Assembly: GCF_000430545.1 (NCBI RefSeq)
Contig: NZ_KE387165.1
Location: forward strand, 124,728-188,727
Length of the DNA stretch: 64,000 nucleotides
Reading direction: 5' to 3'
Source of the DNA: Tenacibaculum ovolyticum DSM 18103
GTDB taxonomy: Bacteria > Bacteroidota > Bacteroidia > Flavobacteriales > Flavobacteriaceae
A program made the position numbers and the translations under genes. Under the pieces are notes generated by a model. That model made no database searches and was not told the DNA's origin. It worked only from the letters and a program-made list of their open reading frames with translations. Below, piece by piece: positions 33,441-42,246 of this stretch (the first letter of the stretch is position 1; each line of letters starts with the position of its first letter).

Positions 33441-33772
33441 TAGCTAAGTTTGGTTCTTAATTTATAATTAGGCTTGCAATTAGTTAAGACCCTTTTATTT
33501 AAAAAAGTCACTTTTTATTCTTTTAGAGTTTCGCAAATTTAACACTTCTTTAACTAAAAAAGAAATTAAATAAAAAAGACTATTTAAAACTACTCTTTAA
33601 TATTATTATGATATATAATTTTACCAATACCTAAATAAAAAACATTTACAAATAGGTTAATAAAACAAATCATCTATGTTCTAAAAAACGCTTTTCAAAT
33701 AATGTAGTAAATTTAATATGCTAGGCATAAAATGTTATTTCAATATATTTAAAGGCAAACCATGTTTTTAAC
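33441..33772. other. Gene-free stretch between two sigma genes
   Basis: About 330 AT-rich bases. A -7-like TAAATTTG sits on the minus strand at 33541-33534 and could serve sigma copy 1 with a leader of about 90 bases; no -33 TTG is matched. No terminator hairpin for copy 2 was recognised and no open frame was found. Confidence 0.45.
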
Positions 33773-34333
33773 TTATAATCTACTATAAACTTTTACAACT
33801 TTTTGCTTTGCTCTTTTTATTCGCATTTTCACAGCACTGTGTCCTAAAGCTAACATTTCAGATATATCATTAATGCTCAAATCTTTTTGATATTTCATTA
33901 AAAGAATATTTTTTTCTGAAACAGGTATAATTGCTAATGCTTTTTTAAGTTTTTCAGATTTTAATTCAAAAAAAGTTACATCATTAACATCATCATTATT
34001 ATCTTTAATACGATCTGTTATTACAGTAATTTTTTGTTTTTTCTTATAACTATTACGGTTCACATAGTTTACACAAAAATTATAAGTAAAAGAATATAAC
34101 CATACAGAAAACTTAGAAGATCCTTTAAAAGTTTTTAACTTAAAAAACAATCTTATAAATACATCATGCATTAAATCTTCTGCCTCATGTTTATTTTTAG
34201 AGAAACCATAACATTTATTGTATACAAGCCTATAAAAGCGCTTATATAATATTGCGAACAACGCTCTATCATTTGTTCTAATTATTTCAAAAACTAAATC
34301 TTCGTCGGTTATTTTAATTGCTATACTATTCAT
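33773..34333 (-). CDS. ECF-type RNA polymerase sigma factor (copy 2)
   Basis: A 186-residue paralogue of copy 1, colinear along its whole length and sharing the VYNKCYGFSKNKHEAEDLMHD block, the FSVWLYSFTYNFCVNYVNRN block and the region 4 helix-turn-helix (ISEMLALGHSAVKMRIKRAK). The two are separated by 332 bases and point the same way, so this is a tandem duplication that has diverged. Copy 2 stands alone, without the small gene or channel found after copy 1. Confidence 0.92.
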   Translation of the reverse strand: MNSIAIKITDEDLVFEIIRTNDRALFAILYKRFYRLVYNKCYGFSKNKHEAEDLMHDVFIRLFFKLKTFKGSSKFSVWLYSFTYNFCVNYVNRNSYKKKQKITVITDRIKDNNDDVNDVTFFELKSEKLKKALAIIPVSEKNILLMKYQKDLSINDISEMLALGHSAVKMRIKRAKQKVVKVYSRL

Positions 34334-34534
34334 TTTGGTTAGGTTTAGACCATAAATTAAATGAATGACTATTATTTAAAAAGTTAAAAAAGTTTAAATA
34401 ACATTATGTATCGGTAAATGACCAAAAACAAACTTTTTAATAAAAAACAAACTTTTTTGTAACATAAACACTTTTTCTAACGTATAATGTTATGTAGGGA
34501 GATTGATGAATTAATAAAAACATTACTTAATCAG

Positions 34535-35398
34535 ATGAGACAACTTAAAATTACCAAGCAGGTTACTAATAGAGAAACCGCTTCTTTAGACAAATATTTA
34601 CAAGAAATAGGAAAAGTAGATTTAATTACTGCCGATGAAGAAGTAGAATTAGCACAAAGAATTAAAGCTGGTGACCAAAGAGCCTTAGAAAAATTAACTA
34701 AAGCAAATTTACGTTTCGTTGTTTCGGTAGCAAAACAATATCAAAACCAAGGATTAACATTACCAGATTTAATTAATGAAGGTAATTTAGGTTTAATTAA
34801 AGCTGCAAAACGTTTTGATGAAACTCGTGGATTTAAATTTATCTCATACGCTGTATGGTGGATTCGTCAATCTATATTACAAGCATTAGCAGAACAATCT
34901 CGTATTGTACGTTTACCATTAAACAAGATTGGATCTATTAACAAGATTAATAAGATGTATGCTTTCTTAGAGCAAGAAAATGAAAGACCTCCAAGTCCTG
35001 AAGAAATTGCTAAGAAATTAGATATGACAGTAAATGACGTAAAAGAATCAATGAAAAATTCTGGTCGTCACGTATCAATGGATGCTCCATTAATTGAAGG
35101 AGAAGATTCTAACTTATACGATGTATTAAACTCGGGAGAATCACCAAACCCAGATAAAACGTTACTACACGAATCTTTACGTATAGAAATTAATCGTGCC
35201 TTAGAAACATTAACACCTCGTGAAGCTGATGTTGTTAAACTTTACTTCGGTTTAGGTGAACACCAACCAATGACTTTAGAAGAAATTGGAGAAACTTTCG
35301 ATTTAACTCGTGAGCGTGTTCGTCAAATTAAAGAAAAAGCAATCCGTAGATTAAAGCATACATCTCGTAGTAAAATATTAATGACTTACTTAGGATAG
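34535..35398 (+). CDS. rpoD: Primary RNA polymerase sigma factor (Bacteroidota RpoD)
   Basis: A 287-residue protein. Bacteroidota primary sigma factors are short, lacking most of region 1.1 and the non-conserved region, and start MRQLKITKQVTNRETASLDK as here; the open frame extends 16 codons upstream without support. Region 2 (YQNQGLTLPDLINEGNLGLIKAAKRFD, and RGFKFISYAVWWIRQSI) and region 4.2 (TLEEIGETFDLTRERVRQIKEKAIRRL) are complete. It directs transcription from the TTG/TAnnTTTG promoters seen throughout this window. It is a single gene, ending at a terminator at 35460. Confidence 0.96.
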   Translation: MRQLKITKQVTNRETASLDKYLQEIGKVDLITADEEVELAQRIKAGDQRALEKLTKANLRFVVSVAKQYQNQGLTLPDLINEGNLGLIKAAKRFDETRGFKFISYAVWWIRQSILQALAEQSRIVRLPLNKIGSINKINKMYAFLEQENERPPSPEEIAKKLDMTVNDVKESMKNSGRHVSMDAPLIEGEDSNLYDVLNSGESPNPDKTLLHESLRIEINRALETLTPREADVVKLYFGLGEHQPMTLEEIGETFDLTRERVRQIKEKAIRRLKHTSRSKILMTYLG

Positions 35399-35459
35399 TA
35401 ATCGCAGATTACATTAAGTATCTCACTCATATTTTTTAGAACATGAGTATATAAAATAA

Positions 35460-35492
35460 AAAACTCTCGAATTAATTTTCGAGAGTTTTTTA
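35460..35492. terminator. Intrinsic terminator after rpoD
   Basis: AAAACTCTCGAA and TTCGAGAGTTTT around a six-base loop, then more T. Confidence 0.85.
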
Positions 35493-35613
35493 TTAGAAGC
35501 TATTTCCTGCTTTTTGCTATATCTTTTTTTCATACTTCAAAAAAGGATGCCGCTTCAATCAGGGCTAAAATAAACACAACAGCTATTATATATTTTTTAT
35601 AACACTAATTATT

Positions 35614-35621
35614 TATATTTG
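35614..35621 (+). promoter_or_regulatory. -7 element (TATATTTG) for rpe
   Basis: TATATTTG fits TAnnTTTG, 26 bases before the rpe ATG. The -33 TTG is missing. Confidence 0.5.
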
Positions 35622-35647
35622 CAAGCTAACAATACAACAACAAACTA

Positions 35648-36304
35648 ATGAGTAATTTAATTGCACCTTCAGTGTTAGCAGCAGATTTCGCTAACCTACA
35701 AAGAGACATCGAAATGGTAAACAATAGTGATGCCGATTGGTTTCATATTGATATTATGGATGGTGTATTTGTACCAAATATATCTTTCGGAATGCCAGTT
35801 TTAAAAGCGATTACAAAACACGCTAAAAAAACAATCGATGTGCATTTAATGATTGTAAATCCAGATCAATACATTGAAACCTTTGCTAATTTAGGTGCAG
35901 ATATTTTAACAGTACACTACGAAGCTTGTACTCACGTACACAGAACAGTTCAGGCTATAAAGGCAGCAGGAATGAAAGCAGGAATAGCTTTAAACCCTCA
36001 TACACCAATTGCTGTTTTAGAAGATATTATTCAAGATTTAGACTTGGTATGTATTATGAGTGTAAATCCTGGTTTTGGAGGACAATCATTCATCGAGAAT
36101 ACTTACAAGAAAATAAGTCAACTTAAACACCTTATTGAATTTTCAAAATCTGAATGTCAAATAGAAATAGATGGTGGTGTAACCGATAAAAACGCTAATA
36201 AACTTATTGAAGCTGGCGCTAATGTACTTGTTGCTGGTAGTTATGTTTTTAAAAGCGATAACCCTACCGAAACTATTAGAAGCTTAAAAGAATTGGTAAA
36301 TTAA
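35648..36304 (+). CDS. rpe: Ribulose-phosphate 3-epimerase
   Basis: A 218-residue TIM-barrel enzyme interconverting D-ribulose 5-phosphate and D-xylulose 5-phosphate in the pentose phosphate pathway. Metal and catalytic sites are visible in HIDIMDGVFVPN (residues 33-44), DVHLMI (near 65) and the IDGGV motif (near 176); VNPGFGGQSF forms the phosphate loop. Length is standard. It is a lone gene with a terminator right after. Confidence 0.97.
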   Translation: MSNLIAPSVLAADFANLQRDIEMVNNSDADWFHIDIMDGVFVPNISFGMPVLKAITKHAKKTIDVHLMIVNPDQYIETFANLGADILTVHYEACTHVHRTVQAIKAAGMKAGIALNPHTPIAVLEDIIQDLDLVCIMSVNPGFGGQSFIENTYKKISQLKHLIEFSKSECQIEIDGGVTDKNANKLIEAGANVLVAGSYVFKSDNPTETIRSLKELVN

Positions 36305-36312
36305 AATAAAGA

Positions 36313-36342
36313 AAAGAGGAGGTTTAAAAACCTCCTCTTTTT
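36313..36342. terminator. Bidirectional terminator between rpe and the CBS gene
   Basis: AAAGAGGAGGTTT and AAACCTCCTCTTT with a very short loop, flanked by A and T runs; the convergent CBS gene ends four bases later. Confidence 0.85.
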
Positions 36343-36345
36343 AGT

Positions 36346-36765
36346 TTAAAATTGTTCTAATAAATAATTAATTAAATCGGTTGTAGTTACAATACCAACT
36401 AATTCGTTATTATCAACAACTGGTAACGCATGAAATTCTTTTTTAGATAAAATTTCGGCAACCTCTTTTATTGTTGACGAAGAATTTACTGTTACTAATG
36501 TTTTTGCCATTACCTGATCAATAGTAAACATATTATAAACCACTGTATCTACATCTTTTTCATCTTCATCAGCAGCATCTGCAAAACTAATTCTTAACAA
36601 ATCAGTATAACTCAACATTCCTTTTATTTCAGTACCGCTTACAACAGGAATATGTCTTATTTTTTCTTTCTTAAATAACTTTTCAGCAAGCATTAAATCA
36701 TCACTACTACTTAATGTAATTACATTTTTACTCATAATAGCTGATACTGGTGTTCTTTTTTTCAT
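36346..36765 (-). CDS. Two-CBS-domain protein
   Basis: A 139-residue protein made of two CBS domains (about 8-65 and 80-138). Each shows the typical IRHIPVVSGTEIKGMLSYTDLL-type and FHALPVVDNNELVGIVTTTDLI-type pattern. CBS pairs bind adenosine nucleotides such as AMP, ATP or SAM and act as energy sensors. It has no catalytic domain. A Crp/Fnr-type regulator is divergently encoded 138 bases away, so the pair may be functionally linked. Confidence 0.9.
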   Translation of the reverse strand: MKKRTPVSAIMSKNVITLSSSDDLMLAEKLFKKEKIRHIPVVSGTEIKGMLSYTDLLRISFADAADEDEKDVDTVVYNMFTIDQVMAKTLVTVNSSSTIKEVAEILSKKEFHALPVVDNNELVGIVTTTDLINYLLEQF

Positions 36766-36903
36766 AATTGTTCTCTTTATATAATCAGTTTACCTTTAAT
36801 TTCAATATCAAATTTCAGCAATAAATTCAACTAAAAACCTGATTGAAATCATGCTTTATTATTTAATTTATTTGTAAATTATGCTTTATAAATACGCATT
36901 AAA

Positions 36904-37536
36904 TTGATAGAAAAACTAGAACAGCATTACGGTTATTTATTTGAAGACGATTTAATTAAAGAAATAGCTGATGTTGCTATTTACAAGGAGTTTAAAGCCA
37001 ATTCAATCATTATTGATATTGATAGCTATTTGGTTTCTATTCCTTTAATAATTAGTGGTGCAATTAAGGTTTTAAGAGAAGATAAAGATGGTGACGATCT
37101 TGTTTTATACTATATAGAAAAAGGTGACACTTGTGCCATGACACTTTCTTGCTGTATGGGTGCAACCAAAAGTAAAATTAAAGCAATTGCCGAAACGGAT
37201 GTTACCGTATTAATGATTCCTAAAGGTAAAATGTCTGAATGGTTAAGTAAATACAAAAGTTGGCAAGATTACATTTTACAAAGTTATCATTCTAGACTTA
37301 ACGAGTTTATTGAAGCTGTAGACTCTATTGCTTTTTTAAATATGAATGAACGCCTACATAAGTATCTAAAAGATAAAGCAATGGTTATTGGTGATGACAC
37401 TTTAAATGTTACTCATCTGCAAATAGCAAACGACCTACATACTTCAAGAGTTGTTATTTCTAGATTATTAAAAGCTTTAGAAAAACAATCTAAAATTGAA
37501 CTACATCGTAACCAAATAAAAATACTAGAACTTTAA
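36904..37536 (+). CDS. Crp/Fnr-family transcription regulator
   Basis: A 210-residue regulator. A cyclic-nucleotide-type jelly-roll domain covers about 20-125 and a winged helix about 140-208, with a recognition helix region THLQIANDLHTSRVVISRLLKALEKQ. The start is a TTG (36904), the only start before the conserved N-terminal LEQHYGYLFEDDL. Cysteines cluster in TCAMTLSCCMG (near residues 78-87), which might sense redox state or bind a metal. It is not the four-Cys FNR pattern. Ligand unknown. Its end overlaps the convergent M90 gene by 12 bases. Confidence 0.88.
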   Translation: MIEKLEQHYGYLFEDDLIKEIADVAIYKEFKANSIIIDIDSYLVSIPLIISGAIKVLREDKDGDDLVLYYIEKGDTCAMTLSCCMGATKSKIKAIAETDVTVLMIPKGKMSEWLSKYKSWQDYILQSYHSRLNEFIEAVDSIAFLNMNERLHKYLKDKAMVIGDDTLNVTHLQIANDLHTSRVVISRLLKALEKQSKIELHRNQIKILEL

Positions 37537-38340
37537 TTGTATTGATTTATAATTAAGCATTAGTTCAATTTTAGTATAAAGCTTAGGAAATTTTCGTTCT
37601 AAATCTTTTGGTGTTTCAAAAAAGTGTTCCATAATTACAGCTACAAATTCTAATTTATTTGTTAATGCATATTCTCTAAAGTAATTTGAATCTTTAATTA
37701 CACTTGTATTATTCTTATCATTCATAAATGCCGTTATTTCTTTAAAAACTTTATAGAAAATTCTAGCACTAACATCTTTAGATTTATGGCCATGAAAAGT
37801 TAAAGCATGTGTAAATTCATGAATACCTAAATTCAAATTATCGTTTAATACAACATCTCCTAACAAAAAATCTTCCCAAGAGAAAACAATCATTTTAAAA
37901 CCAGGATTAAACTCTCCTTTATGATACTGTTTTGTAATTAATGAATAAAAGTTATTAGGGTAAATAACTATTTTATCGAAAGTACTTGTTAAATACCTTC
38001 TCATTCCAAAAGTTAGCTTAACGTATGATGCTGCTATTAAAACTTTCATTTCGGGAGTTAATTCAAAATTTTCTCTTTCAATAAAATCATAATTTCGTAT
38101 AAATCTAACTAGTCGATGCTCAAAATATTCTTTATGCTTAGTACTTAACCGCTGATAAAAAGATACGTTTTTTATTAAAAACGCTTTCTTTTTTCTTGGT
38201 AATTTTTTCTTGACTAAATAAAAATGTACAAAAATTGGTTTGTTAAATGCATATACATAAATAGATTCAACAAAATTTACTCCAACTCCAAAAAAACTAA
38301 CCAAAAAAGTTAGGTATTTTATTATAGCTATATGTTTCAT
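37525..38340 (-). CDS. M90-family (MtfA-like) zinc peptidase
   Basis: A 271-residue protein with an N-terminal hydrophobic segment (about 5-30) and the zinc motif HEFTH (in LNLGIHEFTHALTFHG, near residue 178). This matches the M90 peptidase family, whose E. coli member MtfA binds the repressor Mlc and has aminopeptidase activity. A third zinc ligand (Glu) is expected in the following helix (KEITAFMND region). The substrate is unknown. Its end overlaps the Crp/Fnr gene on the other strand. Confidence 0.83.
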   Translation of the reverse strand: MKHIAIIKYLTFLVSFFGVGVNFVESIYVYAFNKPIFVHFYLVKKKLPRKKKAFLIKNVSFYQRLSTKHKEYFEHRLVRFIRNYDFIERENFELTPEMKVLIAASYVKLTFGMRRYLTSTFDKIVIYPNNFYSLITKQYHKGEFNPGFKMIVFSWEDFLLGDVVLNDNLNLGIHEFTHALTFHGHKSKDVSARIFYKVFKEITAFMNDKNNTSVIKDSNYFREYALTNKLEFVAVIMEHFFETPKDLERKFPKLYTKIELMLNYKSIQLKF

Positions 38341-38539
38341 TATAAAATTAACTAAATTATTTTTTGTGAAACCAAAACGGTACTATTATAATGATTACTT
38401 TATCTAAAAAACCTTCTTTTATAAAGAAGAATCTATAACAAATATACTTTATAAATTTACGCTAAAACAAAAATACGTAATAACCCAATTTTCCCCTTCT
38501 AAGATATAAATACTCTCACCTATAGTTTTTACATTATTT

Positions 38540-38569
38540 AAATACAGACAGACTTGTCTGACTGTATTT
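38540..38569. promoter_or_regulatory. TetR-type operator (30-base inverted repeat)
   Basis: Two 14-base arms (AAATACAGACAGAC and GTCTGACTGTATTT) flank a TT centre and match at 13 of 14 positions. The centre covers the -33 TTG of the TetR gene promoter, so binding would block transcription. Confidence 0.8.
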
Positions 38570-38584
38570 AAATTTATACCTTTG
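38554..38584 (+). promoter_or_regulatory. Full promoter of the tetR-DUF1348 operon
   Basis: TTG at 38554-38556, 20 bases, TACCTTTG at 38577-38584, 18 bases before the ATG at 38603. Confidence 0.8.
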
Positions 38585-38602
38585 TTTAATAAATAAAAAA
38601 AT

Positions 38603-39127
38603 ATGAGTACTCCTCGCGAGAGAATATTAGATGTTAGTTTAACCTTATTTCATCATCAAGGATATAATAAAACAGGTATTAACCAGATAATAAAAGAGGC
38701 AAAAGTTGCAAAAGCAAGCTTCTATCAACACTTTAAATCTAAAGATGATTTATGTGCTGAATTTTTAAACACGAGACATAAATATTGGTTCTCTGAATTA
38801 CAAAAGTTTGTTTCTACAGTTAAAATCTCAAAAGAGAAAATACTAAGTTCATTTGATTTTTTAATGTATATGAATCAAAAAGAAAATTACAGAGGTTGTA
38901 GTTTTTTAAATATTATTTCAGAAATATCCGAAGATCAAGAGAGAATATTCATAATCATCCAAAACCACAAAAAGGATTTAAGAAACTTCTTTAAAGAACT
39001 AATTAAAGATGAATTACTGTCTGCTCACGTTTATTTACTTTTTGAAAGTTCTATTATAGAAAGTCAACTTTTCAAGTCCAACGAATTAATAGAAAAATCG
39101 AAAACAATAATTAATAATATATTATAA
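38603..39127 (+). CDS. TetR/AcrR-family repressor
   Basis: A 174-residue regulator. The N-terminal helix-turn-helix (about 4-50, RERILDVSLTLFHHQGYNKTGINQIIKEAKVAKASFYQHFKSK region) is typical of TetR; the C-terminal ligand domain (about 60-174) resembles the group often controlling small-molecule detoxification. It has a full promoter with a long palindrome over the -33 element, which implies autorepression. The DUF1348 gene starts 4 bases after its stop and is thus co-regulated. Inducer unknown. Confidence 0.92.
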   Translation: MSTPRERILDVSLTLFHHQGYNKTGINQIIKEAKVAKASFYQHFKSKDDLCAEFLNTRHKYWFSELQKFVSTVKISKEKILSSFDFLMYMNQKENYRGCSFLNIISEISEDQERIFIIIQNHKKDLRNFFKELIKDELLSAHVYLLFESSIIESQLFKSNELIEKSKTIINNIL

Positions 39128-39131
39128 TATT

Positions 39132-39542
39132 ATGGAACAGAAACATCCTCTTCCTCCATTTACATTGGATACAGCAAAGCAAAAAATTAAAATGGCAGAA
39201 GACGCCTGGAATTCTCAAAATGCAGAAAAAGTAAGTCTTGCATATACAATTGATAGTGAATGGCGAAATCGAAGTACATTTGTTACTGGGCGAAAAGAAA
39301 TTGTAACTTTTTTAGCAGACAAATGGGAAAATGAATTAAACTATAAACTAAAGAAAGAATATTGGTCACATTCAAAAAACAGAATTGCGGTTAGATTTGA
39401 ATACGAATATCAAAATAAAAAAGGACAATGGTTTAGAGCATATGGTAATGAAAACTGGGAATTTGACAAAAATGGCCTAATGAAAAAAAGATATGCTAGT
39501 ATTAATGACCATGAAATAAAAGAACAAGATAGATACTTGTAA
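39132..39542 (+). CDS. DUF1348 (SnoaL-like/NTF2-fold) protein
   Basis: A 136-residue protein of the DUF1348 family (PF07080), an NTF2-like cone fold. Conserved stretches are EDAWNSQNAEKVSLAYT, DSEWRNRSTFVTGRKEI and RFEYEYQNKKGQWFRAYGNENWEF. NTF2-like folds often bind or isomerise small hydrophobic molecules, but no reaction is established for this family. It lies in an operon behind a TetR repressor, suggesting it handles the molecule that the repressor senses. Confidence 0.9.
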   Translation: MEQKHPLPPFTLDTAKQKIKMAEDAWNSQNAEKVSLAYTIDSEWRNRSTFVTGRKEIVTFLADKWENELNYKLKKEYWSHSKNRIAVRFEYEYQNKKGQWFRAYGNENWEFDKNGLMKKRYASINDHEIKEQDRYL

Positions 39543-39639
39543 AATATAATAGCCTAAATCTCTCCTATAACAACCTACACGAAATTATCACAATTAAGCT
39601 CAATACACTAAAGGGCTTTATATTTACACATGATAAAAC

Positions 39640-39678
39640 AAATAACCTCTTAATAATTGTCTTATTAAGAGGTTATTT
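39640..39678 (-). terminator. Terminator of the tRNA-Arg gene
   Basis: A 17-base perfect stem (39640-39656 with 39662-39678) and a five-base loop. On the minus strand it follows the tRNA by 11 bases and ends in a T-rich tail. Confidence 0.7.
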
Positions 39679-39689
39679 AATACAAAATG

Positions 39690-39763
39690 TGACCTCGAAG
39701 GGATTCGAACCCCCAACCATCAGAGCCGAAATCTGATATTCTATCCAGTTGAACTACGAGGCC
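39690..39763 (-). tRNA. tRNA-Arg (anticodon TCG)
   Basis: A 74-base gene. The acceptor stem GGCCTCG pairs with CGAGGTC (one G-U), discriminator A. Anticodon stem TCAGA/TCTGA holds loop TTTCGGC with anticodon TCG. The T arm GGGGGTTCGAATCCC is normal. CCA is not encoded. Confidence 0.97.
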
Positions 39764-39772
39764 AATATTATT

Positions 39773-40219
39773 TTAAGCTAAAGTTTGCTTAACAATGCTT
39801 GAAATGGTTTTTCCATCAGCCTGTCCTGCCAATTCTTTAGATACCATACCCATAACTTTACCCATATCTTTCATACCTGAAGCACCTACTTTGGTAATAA
39901 CCTCTTTTACAACTTTCTCAATCTCTTCATTAGATAAAGCTTCTGGTAAAAATTGCTCTAAAATAGTAGCTTCTGCTAATTCAGGAGCAGCTAAATCGTC
40001 TCTTCCTTGTTCAGAAAAAATATCTGCACTATCTTTTCGTTGCTTAACTTGCTTTTGAACAATTTTTAACTCATCTGCTTCAGAAATCACTCCAGAACTT
40101 GTTTCGGTATTCGCCAACATAAAAGCAGATTTTAATGCTCTAAGAGCTGTTAAAGCTACTTTATCTTTCGATTTCATAGCTTCTTTCATCTTATCCATTA
40201 CTTGTTTTTGCAAACTCAT
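39773..40219 (-). CDS. GatB/YqeY-domain protein
   Basis: A 148-residue, all-helical YqeY-type protein (KDKVALTALRALKSAF near the start and GMKDMGKVMGMVSKELAGQADGK near the end). The domain also forms the tail of GatB, where it helps recognise tRNA. As a free protein its function is unclear. It commonly follows ftsZ in Flavobacteriia, as here, but a terminator stands between them. The tRNA-Arg gene follows 9 bases later on the same strand. Confidence 0.93.
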   Translation of the reverse strand: MSLQKQVMDKMKEAMKSKDKVALTALRALKSAFMLANTETSSGVISEADELKIVQKQVKQRKDSADIFSEQGRDDLAAPELAEATILEQFLPEALSNEEIEKVVKEVITKVGASGMKDMGKVMGMVSKELAGQADGKTISSIVKQTLA

Positions 40220-40240
40220 AGTTATAATTTTTTTTATGAA

Positions 40241-40266
40241 AAAATTCCCGACGAATCGGGAATTTT
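40241..40266 (-). terminator. Terminator after ftsZ
   Basis: AAAATTCCCGA pairs with TCGGGAATTTT around a TTCG loop (minus strand), followed by T. It closes the dcw transcript. Confidence 0.8.
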
Positions 40267-40287
40267 AAAATTTTATTACTTTTTTTA

Positions 40288-42168
40288 TTAATCTACATTA
40301 TCATGTAAAAATGAATTATTTGAACGTAATAAGTCGTTGTTATCTGTATTTAAAGCAGTATCTGACTTACTAATTTCTGAATCGGTATTAATATCTACCC
40401 CTAATCTTTTATAGGCTGGTTGACGTTCAATCTCATCAATATTTTTACTTACTTGATCGTTGAATTTATAATTAAAACCTTTCATTTTATCACGTCTTTC
40501 TTGCGTTCTCTTTTGCAACTCAGAAATTGTAATACTTAAAGGAGAAACCTCCTCACCTGAAGCTTCAATATTATTATTTTTATCTTCAGTTTTTGTTTTT
40601 ACTTCAAACTGTAACGCTTCTTCAACTTCTTCTTTTATAACAGGTGTAGAGCTTTTTCCAATAGTTGGCTGTGCATTAAAATCATCTAATACATAACGTT
40701 TTTCAACTTCACGTACTTGAGGTTTAATTTCTTCAGCTGTTACATTAATGTTTTTTATTTCATTCGTAGTTTCAGCAACTTCGTTAACCGGTTCTATTTC
40801 TTCATAAGAATTAACAGGTAAATCAAACAATAAATCTTGTTGAATTGGTTGCTGTTTTACTTCTTTTTGAACTATTTTTTGCTCTGTAATATTAGTAATG
40901 ATAAAATCGTCTTCAGAAATTGTTTCAACAGCAATTTCGTCATATACAACATTTACATTTTTTAAAACTTCAGTAGTTGGAATTAAACCTAACTTAGGTT
41001 CTTTTGGCTCTTCAACCTCTTCTTCTAATACATGAACAACTTTTGTTGGTGTTGTTGGTACTGAAAGAGGTTCGTTAATCGTTGGTGCAACTTGAACTTT
41101 TTGCTCTCCAAAGTTATACGTAGCCTTTTGTTCGTCTTCTAAAGTGTGAACAATTTTTTTTATCTCAGTATTCGTAATAGTTCCTTGTTGATCAGCTGTA
41201 AAACCTGTAGCAACAATTGTTACTGCAATACCATCTTCTAATGATTCATCTTCACCAACTCCCATGATTATGTTTGCATCATAACCTGCTTCATCTTGAA
41301 TATAATCATTAATCTCTCCAATTTCATCTAAAGTTACTTCGTTAACACCAGAAACTATTAATAATAATACGTTTTTAGCTCCTGTAATTTTATTATCATT
41401 TAATAATGGAGAATCTAATGCTTTTACAATAGCATTCTTAGCACGATCTACACCTGTTTCTTTAGCAGACCCCATAATTGCAGTTCCACTATTAGAAAGC
41501 ACCGTTTTAGCATCATGTAAATCTATATTTTGCTTGTAGTGATGTGTTATTACCTCTGCAATACCTTTTGCTGCAGTTGCTAAAACTTCATCAGCTTTAG
41601 AAAACCCAGCTTTAAACCCTAAATTTCCATAAACTTCTCTTAACTTGTTATTATTAATAACAATAAGTGAATCTACATTTTTACGTAATTCATCTATTCC
41701 GTTTTGAGCCTGCTTGGTACGCATTCTTCCTTCAAACTGAAAAGGCATTGTAACGATACCAACCGTTAAAACGTCCATATCTTTTGCTATTTTAGCAATG
41801 ATAGGTGCAGCACCAGTACCTGTACCACCTCCCATACCAGCAGTGATAAACACCATTTTGGTATGTGTACTTAACATTTGCTGAATTTCTTGTATACTTT
41901 CAGCTGCTGCTTGTGCACCAACCTCTGGATTTGCTCCTGCTCCTAAACCTGATGTTAAGTGCGCCCCTAATTGAATTTTATTAGGTATCGGACTATTTTC
42001 AAGTGCTTGCGCATCTGTATTACAAATTACGAAATCCACACCGTGAATTTGCTGACTAAACATGTGATTTACTGCGTTGCTACCTCCCCCACCAACTCCA
42101 ATAACCTTAATAGCATTCGATTGTGTTTTTGGCATGTCGAATGAAATGTTGTTTAATTCTGTGCTCAT
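40288..42168 (-). CDS. ftsZ: Cell division GTPase FtsZ
   Basis: A 626-residue tubulin homologue that forms the division ring. The GTPase domain (about 10-320) has the signature GMGGGTGTGAAP and the KVIGVGGGGSNAVNHMF start. A linker of roughly 270 residues, rich in Glu, Val and Lys, follows; it is far longer than in E. coli but usual for Bacteroidota. Near the end, RQPAYKRLGVD is the conserved C-terminal peptide that should bind FtsA, followed by an extra 35-residue polar tail. The ATG at 42168 is preferred to a frame extension of 11 codons. ftsA lies 78 bases upstream. Confidence 0.96.
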   Translation of the reverse strand: MSTELNNISFDMPKTQSNAIKVIGVGGGGSNAVNHMFSQQIHGVDFVICNTDAQALENSPIPNKIQLGAHLTSGLGAGANPEVGAQAAAESIQEIQQMLSTHTKMVFITAGMGGGTGTGAAPIIAKIAKDMDVLTVGIVTMPFQFEGRMRTKQAQNGIDELRKNVDSLIVINNNKLREVYGNLGFKAGFSKADEVLATAAKGIAEVITHHYKQNIDLHDAKTVLSNSGTAIMGSAKETGVDRAKNAIVKALDSPLLNDNKITGAKNVLLLIVSGVNEVTLDEIGEINDYIQDEAGYDANIIMGVGEDESLEDGIAVTIVATGFTADQQGTITNTEIKKIVHTLEDEQKATYNFGEQKVQVAPTINEPLSVPTTPTKVVHVLEEEVEEPKEPKLGLIPTTEVLKNVNVVYDEIAVETISEDDFIITNITEQKIVQKEVKQQPIQQDLLFDLPVNSYEEIEPVNEVAETTNEIKNINVTAEEIKPQVREVEKRYVLDDFNAQPTIGKSSTPVIKEEVEEALQFEVKTKTEDKNNNIEASGEEVSPLSITISELQKRTQERRDKMKGFNYKFNDQVSKNIDEIERQPAYKRLGVDINTDSEISKSDTALNTDNNDLLRSNNSFLHDNVD

Positions 42169-42246
42169 ACTCCTATTTTTTTTATTCTTATTCACTAACA
42201 TTCCCTCTTTTAGGGGACAAAAAAAAGAATGTCTATTTATATTTAT

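Noticed and set aside
39640..39678. Perfect 17-base inverted repeat as a possible mobile-element end
   Set aside because: It sits directly after tRNA-Arg, has a T-rich tail on that strand and has no second copy in the window; a terminator explains it.
39690..39763. tRNA-Arg as an integration site
   Set aside because: No integrase, no direct-repeat copy of the tRNA 3' end and no foreign-looking genes follow it.
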